64,000 nucleotides of DNA. Origin: Actinomadura rupiterrae. GTDB lineage: Bacteria > Actinomycetota > Actinomycetes > Streptosporangiales > Streptosporangiaceae. The notes under the pieces were generated by a model. It did not search any database, had not been told where the DNA came from, and worked only from the letters and a program-made list of their open reading frames with translations. The stretch spans positions 62,001 to 126,000 of the forward strand of contig NZ_JAMZEA010000003.1 of assembly GCF_024172125.1 (NCBI RefSeq). The letters are read 5' to 3'. The position numbers and the translations under genes were made by a program. Shown piece after piece: positions 1-7,103 of the stretch (positions within the stretch are counted from its first letter, which is position 1; every line of letters starts with the position of its first letter).

Positions 1-151
1 CACCGGGCTGTTCTTCAAGCTCATCCCCTACATCGTGGTCGGCACGGCCGCGCTCGGCGCCGCGCTGGCGCTGTACCTGAAGTACCGGCGCCCCGAGCGG
101 TACGCGGTGATCGGACGGGTCGTCCTGGAGGACACGGCCGAACGCGACTAA
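1..151 (+). CDS. APC-type permease, C-terminal end (partial)
   Basis: Only the last 49 codons are in the window, read in the frame that ends at the TAA at 149-151. The peptide begins with a hydrophobic stretch (TGLFFKLIPYIVVG) that continues as an Ala/Gly/Leu-rich helix and ends in a basic cytoplasmic tail (KYRRPERY) followed by an acidic end. A final membrane helix with a short positively charged tail is typical of amino acid/polyamine permeases of the APC superfamily, which import amino acids across the cytoplasmic membrane. The family call rests on this tail only. The start, substrate and most of the transporter lie to the left. Confidence 0.5.
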   Translation, partial: TGLFFKLIPYIVVGTAALGAALALYLKYRRPERYAVIGRVVLEDTAERD

Positions 152-200
152 CCAAGCGGCCGGGCGGTCGCGGCCCCTCGGCCGCGGCCGCCGGGCTCCG

Positions 201-290
201 CGGCCGCGGAGCCCGGCTCCGCGGCCGCCCGGCTCCGCGGGCGTGGCCGCCCGGCTCCGCGGGCGAGGCCGCCCGGCTCCGCGGGCGAGG
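201..290. repeat. 22-bp GC-rich tandem repeat
   Basis: Copies of ggccgcccggctccgcgg start at 223, 245 and 267, a strict 22-bp period, with a degenerate copy to the left. Each copy contains CCGCGG/GGCCGC self-complementary blocks, so the array can fold into GC hairpins. It follows the permease stop codon and precedes the gene at 321, and may act as a transcription end region. Confidence 0.7.
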
Positions 291-320
291 GCACCCCCCG
301 CGGTGTGAGACGCTGACTGC

Positions 321-836
321 ATGGGTGATACGCGATCGGCTCTGATCGAGGAGGCCCTCAAGAAGTCCGGCATGCTGTGGCTCGTCCTGTCCGGACTGCC
401 GCAGCCGCGCGCGGCCTGGCACGTCTGGCACGACGGGTCGGCGTACGTGCTCACCGGCGGCGAGGGCGAGCAGCCCCTTCCGGGCCTGCCGGACGCGACG
501 AGCGCCACCGTGATGGTCCGCAGCAAGGACAAGGGCGGGCGCCTCATCACCTTCACCGCGTCCGTCGAGATCGTCGAACCGGGCACCGGCCTCTGGGACG
601 AGATCACCCCGGTCCTGGCGAAGGAGCGGCTCAACGCGCGCTCGCACGAGGGCCAGATCGACCGCTGGGCCACCGACTCCTGGATCGTCCGCCTCACCCC
701 GACCGAGGAGGTCGAGGAGGAACCGGGCAACTACGACGAGTCGTACGCCGTGGTCCGTCCGATCACGACGCCCGCGACGACGGCGGGCACCCCGCCCCGC
801 ATGTTCGGCGCCCGCCGCCGCCGAGCCGACCGCTAA
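321..836 (+). CDS. Pyridoxamine 5'-phosphate oxidase-like (split-barrel) protein
   Basis: A 171-aa soluble protein. The N-terminal helix is followed by alternating beta segments (AWHVWHDGSAYVLTGG, then TVMVRSKDKGGRLITFTASV) like those of flavin-reductase/PNPOx-type split barrels of actinomycetes. These often bind FMN or F420 or act as small oxidoreductases. The C-terminal 40 residues are Pro/Thr/Arg-rich and probably disordered. The ATG at 321 has no strong Shine-Dalgarno in front, and the gene stands alone between a repeat array and a convergent sigma-factor gene. The fold assignment is an inference from pattern; no cofactor motif is certain. Confidence 0.5.
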   Translation: MGDTRSALIEEALKKSGMLWLVLSGLPQPRAAWHVWHDGSAYVLTGGEGEQPLPGLPDATSATVMVRSKDKGGRLITFTASVEIVEPGTGLWDEITPVLAKERLNARSHEGQIDRWATDSWIVRLTPTEEVEEEPGNYDESYAVVRPITTPATTAGTPPRMFGARRRRADR

Positions 837-948
837 GGTCCGCCCGGCCGCCGACCTCCGCGCGCCCGCCGACCTCTGCGAGCCCGCTGCCCCGGCCGCC
901 GACCTCCGCGCCGGGCCGGTCGAATCGCCGTCCCGGCGCGGGTTCCGG

Positions 949-1887
949 TCAGTCGGTCAGGGTGCGGCCGCCCTGGACGGCGTGGAGTTTGTCCGGGTTG
1001 CTGACCATGTAGGCGGTCGCGATGCGGTCCTGGTCGTCCAGCACGACGCCGATCGTGGCGAGGACGCGGTCCGGCCCCTCCAGGACGAGCCCGGGCGCGC
1101 CGTTGATGTCGGCCCACGACAGCCGCCACTCGTCCGGCGGGACGCCCTGGTACGGCCGCCCGATGATCCCCAGGAAGAACCGGACGACCTTCTCCGCGCC
1201 GTGGATCACCCGCAGCGCCGCGCGGACCTTGCCGCCGCCGTCCGTCCAGAGCGCGATGTCCGGGGCGAGGACGGCCATCAGCTCGTTGATGTCGCCGCCG
1301 ACCGCCGCGTCCAGGAACCGGTCGACGGCCGCCCGGCGCGCGTCCGGCCGCGCGTCGAACCGGGGGCGCCGCGCGTCCACGTGCTTGCGGGCGCGCGTCC
1401 CCACCTGCCGGACGGACGCCTCGGACCGTCCGAGCGCCGCCGCGATCTCGGTGTACGGGAACCCGAACGCCTCGCGCAGGACGAACACCGCGCGCTCCAG
1501 CGGCGACAGCGTCTCCAGCACCACCAGCAGCGCCATGGACACCGACTCGGCGACCTCCGCATGCGCCGCGACGTCCGGCGTGGTGATCACCGGCTCGGGC
1601 AGCCACGGCCCCACGTACGCCTCCCGCTGGACGCGGACGGACCGCAGCCGGTCCAGCGCGAGGTTCGTCGCGATGCGCACGAGGTACCCCTCGTCGTCCT
1701 GGACGGCCTCCCGATCGTGCGCCGACCAGCGCAGCCAGGCGTCCTGCACGACGTCCTCGGCGTCGGCCACGGTCCCGAGCATCCGGTAGGCGACCCCGAA
1801 GAGCCGGTCCCGATGCGCCTCGAACCGCCCCGCAACGGTGAGGGCTTCCCCCTCGGAGGAGGGTTCAGGCCTTGTCGGCAGGGACAT
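949..1887 (-). CDS. ECF41-family RNA polymerase sigma factor (SigJ-like) with SnoaL-like C-terminal domain
   Basis: A 312-aa sigma factor. Region 2 carries DAEDVVQDAWLRW and region 4 a helix-turn-helix around PYTEIAAALGRSEASVRQV. A C-terminal extension of about 115 residues has the ECF41 hallmarks: WLPEP in the linker, DGGGK, and NPDKL near the end. In this group the fused SnoaL/NTF2-like domain replaces a separate anti-sigma factor and tunes activity. The ATG at 1887 lies inside the upstream carboxymuconolactone decarboxylase-like gene (23-base overlap) and is preceded by AAGGA, so the two are translationally coupled. A matching ECF41 promoter lies before that partner, suggesting autoregulation. 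The signal is unknown; redox stress is often proposed for the family. Confidence 0.93.
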   Translation of the reverse strand: MSLPTRPEPSSEGEALTVAGRFEAHRDRLFGVAYRMLGTVADAEDVVQDAWLRWSAHDREAVQDDEGYLVRIATNLALDRLRSVRVQREAYVGPWLPEPVITTPDVAAHAEVAESVSMALLVVLETLSPLERAVFVLREAFGFPYTEIAAALGRSEASVRQVGTRARKHVDARRPRFDARPDARRAAVDRFLDAAVGGDINELMAVLAPDIALWTDGGGKVRAALRVIHGAEKVVRFFLGIIGRPYQGVPPDEWRLSWADINGAPGLVLEGPDRVLATIGVVLDDQDRIATAYMVSNPDKLHAVQGGRTLTD

Positions 1888-2422
1888 CGCACCGGTCCTT
1901 GAAGCCCTGGCCGGTCAGCCCGGCGGCGGCGTTGAAGCGGGATCGCAGGTTCTCCACGGCCACCATCATCGTCAACTCGACGATCTGCTTCTCGCTCAGG
2001 AACCCCCGGAGCCGGTCGGTCAGCTCGTCCGTGACCTCGGGCGGGTCGGCGCACATGGCCTCGGCGTACTCCAGGACGGCCCGCTCCTCCGCATTGAACA
2101 GGCCGGACTCGCGCCAGGCCGGGACGGCCTCCAGCTTCTCCAGCGGGATCCCGTGCGTCGTCGCCGCCCAGGTGCCGAAGTCGACGCACCACGAGCAGCC
2201 GATCCGCACGGACGCGGCCATCTCGGCCAGGTCCTTGTACTCGTGCGGCAGCGACCTCCAGCGCTGCACCTGCATCTCGAAGATCGAGTACGCGGTCGCG
2301 ACGCCCATGTGGTGCCCCATCGCGCGGGCCGGGTCGAGCTCCTTGCCGTACATCCGGCGGGTGATCCACGCGGCCGCGCGGTAGCGCAGCGTCTTCGGCG
2401 GGTTGAGAGAGATGCGTGCCAT
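1865..2422 (-). CDS. Carboxymuconolactone decarboxylase (AhpD-like) family protein
   Basis: A 185-aa all-helical protein of the CMD/AhpD fold. The signature is the CxxC of RIGCSWCVDFG near residue 80, which in AhpD relatives is a redox-active cysteine pair with a nearby proton-relay residue. The partnership with an ECF41 sigma factor is the classic arrangement for this family, so its likely role is in alkylhydroperoxidase-type or related redox chemistry. The start is the ATG at 2422 because AAGGAGG sits 6 bases upstream. An upstream in-frame extension exists but has no ribosome binding site and is Arg-rich. The 3' end overlaps the sigma gene by 23 bases. Confidence 0.88.
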   Translation of the reverse strand: MARISLNPPKTLRYRAAAWITRRMYGKELDPARAMGHHMGVATAYSIFEMQVQRWRSLPHEYKDLAEMAASVRIGCSWCVDFGTWAATTHGIPLEKLEAVPAWRESGLFNAEERAVLEYAEAMCADPPEVTDELTDRLRGFLSEKQIVELTMMVAVENLRSRFNAAAGLTGQGFKDRCDVPADKA

Positions 2423-2449
2423 GTCGGTCCTCCTTGCCTTCACTGGGGG

Positions 2450-2476
2450 GACGAGCCGGCGGACGCGAATGTGACA
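2450..2476 (-). promoter_or_regulatory. ECF41-type promoter (TGTCACA-N16-CGTC)
   Basis: On the minus strand TGTCACA occupies 2476-2470 and CGTC 2453-2450, separated by exactly 16 bases. This matches the published ECF41 consensus and spacing. It lies 28 bases before the start of the CMD-family gene, whose operon includes the ECF41 sigma factor, so the system is probably self-activating. Confidence 0.82.
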
Positions 2477-2606
2477 TCCCGCCGCCGCGAAGGCGAGCCG
2501 CCGAGCCGGACACCCCCGGCATCGGGGGCCGCGCGAACGCGACATCGCGGGGAAAACGCGTGGTTAACGTTGGTAAGGCGGCTCGGATGAGGTCGAAGAT
2601 CATGGG

Positions 2607-2612
2607 TAGGCT
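2607..2612 (+). promoter_or_regulatory. -10 element of a probable leaderless promoter (TAGGCT)
   Basis: TAGGCT is followed by six bases and then the ATG at 2619. A -10 hexamer at this distance places the transcription start at or next to the A of the ATG, which indicates a leaderless mRNA. There is no Shine-Dalgarno sequence before the start. Confidence 0.5.
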
Positions 2613-2618
2613 CCGGGC

Positions 2619-3923
2619 ATGAGCGGAGTTCCCAGCAGGGTCTTCATCGCGCGGCTGGCGGGGATCGCCGTGTTCGACCCGGCCGGTGACCAGGTCGGCA
2701 GGGTCCGCGACGTGGTGGTCGCGCTGCGCCCGGACGACCGCCCGCCCCGCGTGCTCGGCCTCACCGTGGAGGTCGCGCCGCGCCGCACCGTGTTCCTGCC
2801 CATCACCCGGGTCACCACGATCGAGGTGGACGCGATCATCTTCGACGGCCGGCTGAACGTCCGCCGGTTCCAGCAGCGCGCGGCCGAGACGCTCGTCCTC
2901 GCCGAGATGATCGACCGGACCGTCCGGCTGCGCGAGTCCGGCGACCCCGTGCTGGTCGTGGACGTGGCGATGGAGCCGACCCGCACCCGCGACTGGCTGG
3001 TCGGGAAGGTCGCGGTGCGCCGCGCCACCAGCCGCGGCCTGCGCCGCCGCGGCGAGACGTCGGTGGTCGAGTGGGGCGCCGTGGAGGGCTTCCGGACGAC
3101 CGAGCACGGCCAGGGCGCGGGCGCGCTGATCGCCGCGTTCGAGAACATGAAGCCCGCCGACCTCGCCAACTTCGTCCACGACCTGCCGGAGAAGCGCCGC
3201 ACCGAGGTCGCCGTCGCGCTCGACGACGAGCGGCTGGCGGACGTCCTGGAGGAGCTGCCCGAGGACGACCAGGTCGAGATCCTCGGCAAGCTGGAGGTCG
3301 AGCGCGCCGCCGACGTGCTGGAGTCGATGGACCCCGACGACGCCGCCGACCTGCTCGGCGAGCTCCCGACCGACCAGCGCGAACGCCTGCTGACCCGGAT
3401 GGAGCCGCACGAGGCCGCGCCCGTCCGCCGCCTGCTCACCTATGCCGACAACTCCGCCGGCGGCCTGATGACCACCGACCCGGTCGTCGTCCCGCCGGAC
3501 GCCACCGTCGCCGAGGCCCTCGCCATGATCCGCAATCCCGACCTGAACCCGGCCCTGGCCGCCCAGGTGTACGTCTGCCGCCCGCCCACGGCCACCCCGA
3601 CCGGCCGCTACCTGGGCACCGTCCACTTCCAGCGGCTCCTGCGAGAACCCCCGCCGACCCTGGTCAGCGGCATCGTCGACGCCGAGCTCGACCCGCTCCG
3701 CCCGACCATGTCGCTGGAGGCCGTCGCGACCTTCCTCGCCACCTACAACCTGGTCGCGGGCGCCGTCGTGGACGAGAACGGCCACCTGCTCGGCTCGGTC
3801 ACCATCGACGACGTCCTGGACCACCTGCTGCCCGAGGACTGGCGCGAGAACGTCATGCACGGCACCCCCGACGAGTCCGCCGACCCCGAAGAGGAAGCCC
3901 TGCGCGCGGGAGGCATCGCATGA
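2619..3923 (+). CDS. Soluble MgtE N-domain / CBS-pair protein with PRC-barrel-like N-terminus
   Basis: A 434-aa protein. Residues 1-75 look like a PRC barrel (short beta strands, GVGRVRDVVVAL type). Residues about 180-275 form the helical MgtE_N superhelix (PADLANFVHDLPEK, LADVLEELPEDDQVEIL, AADLLGELP repeats). Residues about 285-420 form a CBS pair, with GGLMTTDPVVVPPDATV and a final GSVTIDDVLDHLLP. In the MgtE Mg2+ channel these cytosolic domains sense Mg2+ and gate the pore. Here the membrane domain is absent, so this is a stand-alone sensor or regulator. The last codon overlaps the next gene as ATGA, and that gene encodes a two-helix membrane protein, a natural partner. Confidence 0.85.
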   Translation: MSGVPSRVFIARLAGIAVFDPAGDQVGRVRDVVVALRPDDRPPRVLGLTVEVAPRRTVFLPITRVTTIEVDAIIFDGRLNVRRFQQRAAETLVLAEMIDRTVRLRESGDPVLVVDVAMEPTRTRDWLVGKVAVRRATSRGLRRRGETSVVEWGAVEGFRTTEHGQGAGALIAAFENMKPADLANFVHDLPEKRRTEVAVALDDERLADVLEELPEDDQVEILGKLEVERAADVLESMDPDDAADLLGELPTDQRERLLTRMEPHEAAPVRRLLTYADNSAGGLMTTDPVVVPPDATVAEALAMIRNPDLNPALAAQVYVCRPPTATPTGRYLGTVHFQRLLREPPPTLVSGIVDAELDPLRPTMSLEAVATFLATYNLVAGAVVDENGHLLGSVTIDDVLDHLLPEDWRENVMHGTPDESADPEEEALRAGGIA

Positions 3924-4408
3924 CCTCGCGCCTCGACCAGCCCCGCGACGTCCGCCGCACCGTCCTGCCCCGCCCGCACTACGACCCCGAGTCGTTCGGC
4001 CGCCTCTCCGAACGCATCGCCCGCTTCATGGGGACGGCCCGCTTCCTCGTCTACATGACGATCGCGATCGTCGCCTGGATGCTCTGGAACATCCTCGCCC
4101 CCGGCTTCCTGCGCTTCGACTCCTACCCCTTCATCTTCCTCACCCTGATGCTCTCCCTCCAGGCGTCCTACGCGGCCCCCCTGATCCTCCTCGCCCAGAA
4201 CCGCCAGGACGACCGCGACCGCGTCCAGTACGAACAGGACCGCTCCCGCAACGAACGCAACATCGCCGACACCGAATACCTCACCCGCGAAATAGCCGGC
4301 CTCCGCATGGCCATCTCCGAAGTCGCCACCCGCGACTTCCTCCGCTCCGAGCTAGAACGCATGCTCAAAGAACTGGACACCCGGGACGGCCAGAAAGACC
4401 CCGCCTAA
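3920..4408 (+). CDS. DUF1003 two-helix membrane protein
   Basis: A 162-aa protein. After a 40-residue cytosolic start (FGRLSERIARFMGTARFL) come two transmembrane helices, one at about residues 45-65 (VYMTIAIVAWMLWNIL) and one at about 75-98 (FIFLTLMLSLQASYAAPLIL). A long charged coiled-coil tail rich in Arg/Glu/Asp follows. This is the DUF1003 layout. Genes for DUF1003 proteins commonly sit directly behind MgtE_N/CBS proteins in actinomycetes, and here the start codon overlaps the upstream stop (ATGA at 3920-3923), so the pair is probably co-translated. A role in divalent cation handling is inferred from the partner only. Confidence 0.88.
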   Translation: MTSRLDQPRDVRRTVLPRPHYDPESFGRLSERIARFMGTARFLVYMTIAIVAWMLWNILAPGFLRFDSYPFIFLTLMLSLQASYAAPLILLAQNRQDDRDRVQYEQDRSRNERNIADTEYLTREIAGLRMAISEVATRDFLRSELERMLKELDTRDGQKDPA

Positions 4409-4414
4409 CCCGGC

Positions 4415-4981
4415 TCAGCGCTTGGTCTCGTACCTGGTCAGCAGGACGCTGTCGGGGAACGCCCGCGTCTCCACCAGGCTCAGGTTCACCCAGTTGTCCA
4501 GAGCGGTGAAGAACGGCGTGCCGCCGCCCACCAGGACCGGATGGGTGGCGATCACGTACTCGTCGATCAGCCCCGCCCGCATCGCCGCCGCAGCCAGCGT
4601 GGCGCCGCCGATGTCCATGTGCCCGTCATCGTCCTCGGCCTTCAGCCGGGCGATCTCGGCGACCGCGTCACCGCTGACCAGACGGGTGTTCCAGTCGACC
4701 GTGCTGATCGTCGAGGAGAACACCACCTTCGGCATGTCCCGCCAGCGCCCGGCGAACTCGATCGCCGCCGACGTGGCGTCCGGCTCCTTGTCAGCGGCGG
4801 GCCAGTAGGAGCTCATCGTCTCCCACAACCGGCGCCCGTAAAGCGCCAGCCCGGTCTCCCCCACCCGATCGGACCAGAACTGGAACAGCTCGTCACTAGG
4901 CACACTCCAGCCAAGGTCATCGCCCGGCGCAGCGATGTAGCCGTCCAAGCTGACATTCATCCCAAAAGTCAGTTTCCGCAT
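4415..4981 (-). CDS. RibD C-terminal / dihydrofolate reductase-like protein
   Basis: A 188-aa protein of the bacterial bifunctional deaminase-reductase C-terminal family (YyaP/YwjB type). The start MRKLTFGMNVSLDGYIA is the family signature. It is followed by a nucleotide-binding pattern (LYGRRLWETMSSYW) and the GGATLAAAAM helix that contacts NADPH in RibD/DHFR-like reductases, then VGGGTPFF near the C-terminus. The physiological substrate of stand-alone members is generally unknown. The ATG at 4981 was chosen because the conserved domain begins there and a GGGAG sequence precedes it. The gene ends 7 bases from the convergent DUF1003 gene. Confidence 0.88.
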   Translation of the reverse strand: MRKLTFGMNVSLDGYIAAPGDDLGWSVPSDELFQFWSDRVGETGLALYGRRLWETMSSYWPAADKEPDATSAAIEFAGRWRDMPKVVFSSTISTVDWNTRLVSGDAVAEIARLKAEDDDGHMDIGGATLAAAAMRAGLIDEYVIATHPVLVGGGTPFFTALDNWVNLSLVETRAFPDSVLLTRYETKR

Positions 4982-5101
4982 AGCCCCAGCTCCCAAGAGT
5001 CCGTCCTTGCCATACGGACCAACACACAACCCAAAACTCATCGCCAGCCCACCCCGCACCAACCAACTGCAAGGCCCTCGCTACGCTCGGACTCCCTCCT
5101 T

Positions 5102-5141
5102 GGGGCTCCGCCCCAAACCCCAACCCGGGGGCTCCGCCCCC
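5102..5141. repeat. Paired GGGGCTCCGCCCC palindromes
   Basis: Two perfect hairpins, ggggctccgcccc (5102-5114) and gggggctccgccccc (5127-5141), lie side by side between divergently transcribed genes. Short palindromes of this exact type are scattered through intergenic regions of streptomycete-like genomes and behave as REP-like elements or bidirectional terminators. Confidence 0.75.
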
Positions 5142-5230
5142 GGACCCCCGAATAGCCTGAGCCGCGAAACCCGCCGACAGCTGCGTTCTTTCTTCTGTTG
5201 ATGGGCATGAGGGTTCGGCTCATGGATACC

Positions 5231-5236
5231 TACGAT
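5231..5236 (+). promoter_or_regulatory. -10 element of a probable leaderless promoter (TACGAT)
   Basis: TACGAT, then six bases, then the ATG at 5243. This is the same geometry as at 2607, 17120, 35330 and 42013. It supports the ATG at 5243 over the upstream TTG/ATG codons as the true start. Confidence 0.5.
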
Positions 5237-5242
5237 GGACGC

Positions 5243-6424
5243 ATGAGCACGCCCACCGTTGGTGATCGTCTCCAGTCCGTCAGGAAGCGCAGGGGCCTCA
5301 CGCAGAGGGAGCTTGCGGAGGCGTCCGGCGTTTCCGTCTCGTTGATCCGGCAGTTGGAGCAGGGCGTTCGGGACGACACGTGCCTGGAGACCGCCCGCAA
5401 GCTGGCAGTCGCCTTGCAGGTTCGGACGAGTGAACTGATCGTCCGTCCGGATGCCGACGACGCCGACGCGGTCACCGTTGAACACTGGGCTCAGGTCAGG
5501 CGGGCGCTGGAAAGGCTGCCGGAGGATCAGCCGTCCGAGCCTCCGACCGTGGAGGGGATCGACGGCGTTCTTCTACGCGAGGCCGTTCCGCTCTACCGGG
5601 AGACTCGCTGGAAAGAGCTCGCGCTGATCTTCCCCACCCTCCTGAGAGACGCTGATGTGCTGGCAGATGAAACACCCGAGGCGCGATCGCTGCGCTTCCG
5701 TCTCTTCTACATGGTCGGGACGGTCCTGACGCAGACCAGGCAGTACCGGGCTGCGGAACTCGCTTTGCAGCGTGCCCTCGACAGCGCGACCGGACGGCTG
5801 GAGAGCGCTGCGGTCGTGAACACGATGGCCTGGCTCCTGATCCGCCAGGGCAGGCTCGCCGAGACGCGAGAGCTTGCTACACGCTGGGCGGACGACATCG
5901 AGCCCAGGATGTCCAGGGCGACGCTGGATGACCTGGCCGCGTGGGGCATGCTGCTGATCCGGATCTCCACATCAGCGGTTCGCGACAACCGTCCGGGCGA
6001 GGCGGAGGACACCATGCGCTACGCGCGCACGGCGGCCGTCGCGATGGGGCACGAGTACGCGCCGCACGCCGACTACCTCCGAACGTTCGGCCCGACCACA
6101 TGGCACTTCAAGCGGGCCGAGAACCTGATGATCACCGACCGTCCCGACCGCGTGATCGCCATGGCCGGCCACGAGCCGAGGAGCACCCAGCAGGTGACGG
6201 CCAGCAACCGGAACCGCCATCGGCTCGATGTCGCCAACGCCCACGTCCGGCTCAGGCAGTACCCGGAGGCCTTTCAGATCTTGCAGGACATCAGGCGCGA
6301 CAACCCCGAATGGCTGCCCCACCAGAGGTACGCGCGGGACGTGATGGGAAGGATCGTCGACAGAAGGCGCACCCTAACGCCCGAAATGCGAGATCTTTCC
6401 GACTTCATCGGCCTACCCTACTGA
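5243..6424 (+). CDS. XRE-family regulator with C-terminal TPR-like domain
   Basis: A protein of about 393 aa. Residues 4-60 form a Cro/CI-type helix-turn-helix (VGDRLQSVRKRRGLTQRELA, then SGVSVSLIRQLEQG). The rest is a long helical array with TPR character (paired Ala/Leu/Arg-rich helices, for example RAAELALQRALDSATG and RLDVANAHVRLRQYPEAFQIL), as in actinomycete regulators that sense peptides or small molecules through TPRs. Translation could also begin upstream at 5198 (TTG), but the -10-like TACGAT six bases before 5243 and the domain start favour 5243. It precedes the Cys-tailed GRDP-like gene and the kinases, so it is the likely local regulator. Base usage is less GC-extreme here than in flanking genes, which hints at acquisition. 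Confidence 0.85.
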   Translation: MSTPTVGDRLQSVRKRRGLTQRELAEASGVSVSLIRQLEQGVRDDTCLETARKLAVALQVRTSELIVRPDADDADAVTVEHWAQVRRALERLPEDQPSEPPTVEGIDGVLLREAVPLYRETRWKELALIFPTLLRDADVLADETPEARSLRFRLFYMVGTVLTQTRQYRAAELALQRALDSATGRLESAAVVNTMAWLLIRQGRLAETRELATRWADDIEPRMSRATLDDLAAWGMLLIRISTSAVRDNRPGEAEDTMRYARTAAVAMGHEYAPHADYLRTFGPTTWHFKRAENLMITDRPDRVIAMAGHEPRSTQQVTASNRNRHRLDVANAHVRLRQYPEAFQILQDIRRDNPEWLPHQRYARDVMGRIVDRRRTLTPEMRDLSDFIGLPY

Positions 6425-6478
6425 GCTGCCGACATAGCGCTCATTGTTACTTCCACACCTGGGGCACCCGAACAGCTA

Positions 6479-6517
6479 ATGACAGAGGATTAACACGCCC
6501 TTAGCGTTTCTGTCATG
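6479..6517. promoter_or_regulatory. Inverted repeat ATGACAGA...TCTGTCAT, possible operator
   Basis: Eight-base arms ATGACAGA (6479-6486) and TCTGTCAT (6509-6516) flank a 22-base centre in the gap between the XRE regulator and the gene at 6615. The spacing of the arms suits a dimeric regulator. No T-run follows, so it does not look like an intrinsic terminator. Confidence 0.4.
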
Positions 6518-6614
6518 CGCCCCGGACAGACCACGCCACGAACGGACGGCGGACCCGCCGTTACGAAAAAGGGCTGGACTTTCGCCTGGGCTCCCCAAGG
6601 CTCAAGGAGGAGCC

Positions 6615-7091
6615 ATGACCCTCATGTCCGAACGAACGTCGCAGATCGCGAAGGACCCGCGGGAGCTGGTCTCATCGGAGGTGTTCGACCTGCTCGTGGC
6701 CGACATCATGCGCTACAACCACGTCACCCGGCACTACGCCGAGCGGTTGATGGGCCAGGCGCTGGTGTTCCTCAAGGCGCACGCCGACCTGATCAAGCAG
6801 GCCGGGAACGACCCGGACGCCTGGATCAGGATCGTCCCTTCGGTGCCGGTGGACGAGGGCTGGCATGCCTTCCTCAAGCGGACGAAGCCCTACTTCGAGT
6901 TCGGTATGGAGCACGCCGGGTCCTACCTGCATCATGTGCCGGTGATGGACGACGACATCCGCTCCGGCGCCGCTCTCGCCCGGACCGTCCCGATCCTGGA
7001 AGCGACGGGCTACCAGGTGGACATGGAATTCTGGGAGGCCGGCGCGGGCGCGGGATGCTGCCCGCCTGAGTGCAGCACCATCGGCGACTGA
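6615..7091 (+). CDS. GRDP-like (DUF1399-type) small protein with Cys-rich C-terminal tail
   Basis: A 158-aa protein. The centre (VDEGWHAFLKRTKPYFEFG, then GSYLHHVPV) matches the conserved WHAF...HHVP core of bacterial relatives of glycine-rich-domain proteins (GRDP/DUF1399), whose chemistry is unknown. The C-terminus ends with a Gly/Ala stretch and the tail CCPPECSTIGD, three cysteines in five residues. Similar small actinomycete proteins with cysteine tails occur beside XRE/TPR regulators. The start is well supported by AAGGAGGAGCC directly before the ATG. An APH-like kinase gene follows 12 bases after the stop. The tail could bind metal or be modified; function is not known. Confidence 0.7.
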   Translation: MTLMSERTSQIAKDPRELVSSEVFDLLVADIMRYNHVTRHYAERLMGQALVFLKAHADLIKQAGNDPDAWIRIVPSVPVDEGWHAFLKRTKPYFEFGMEHAGSYLHHVPVMDDDIRSGAALARTVPILEATGYQVDMEFWEAGAGAGCCPPECSTIGD

Positions 7092-7103
7092 CGGAGGGCC
7101 TGC

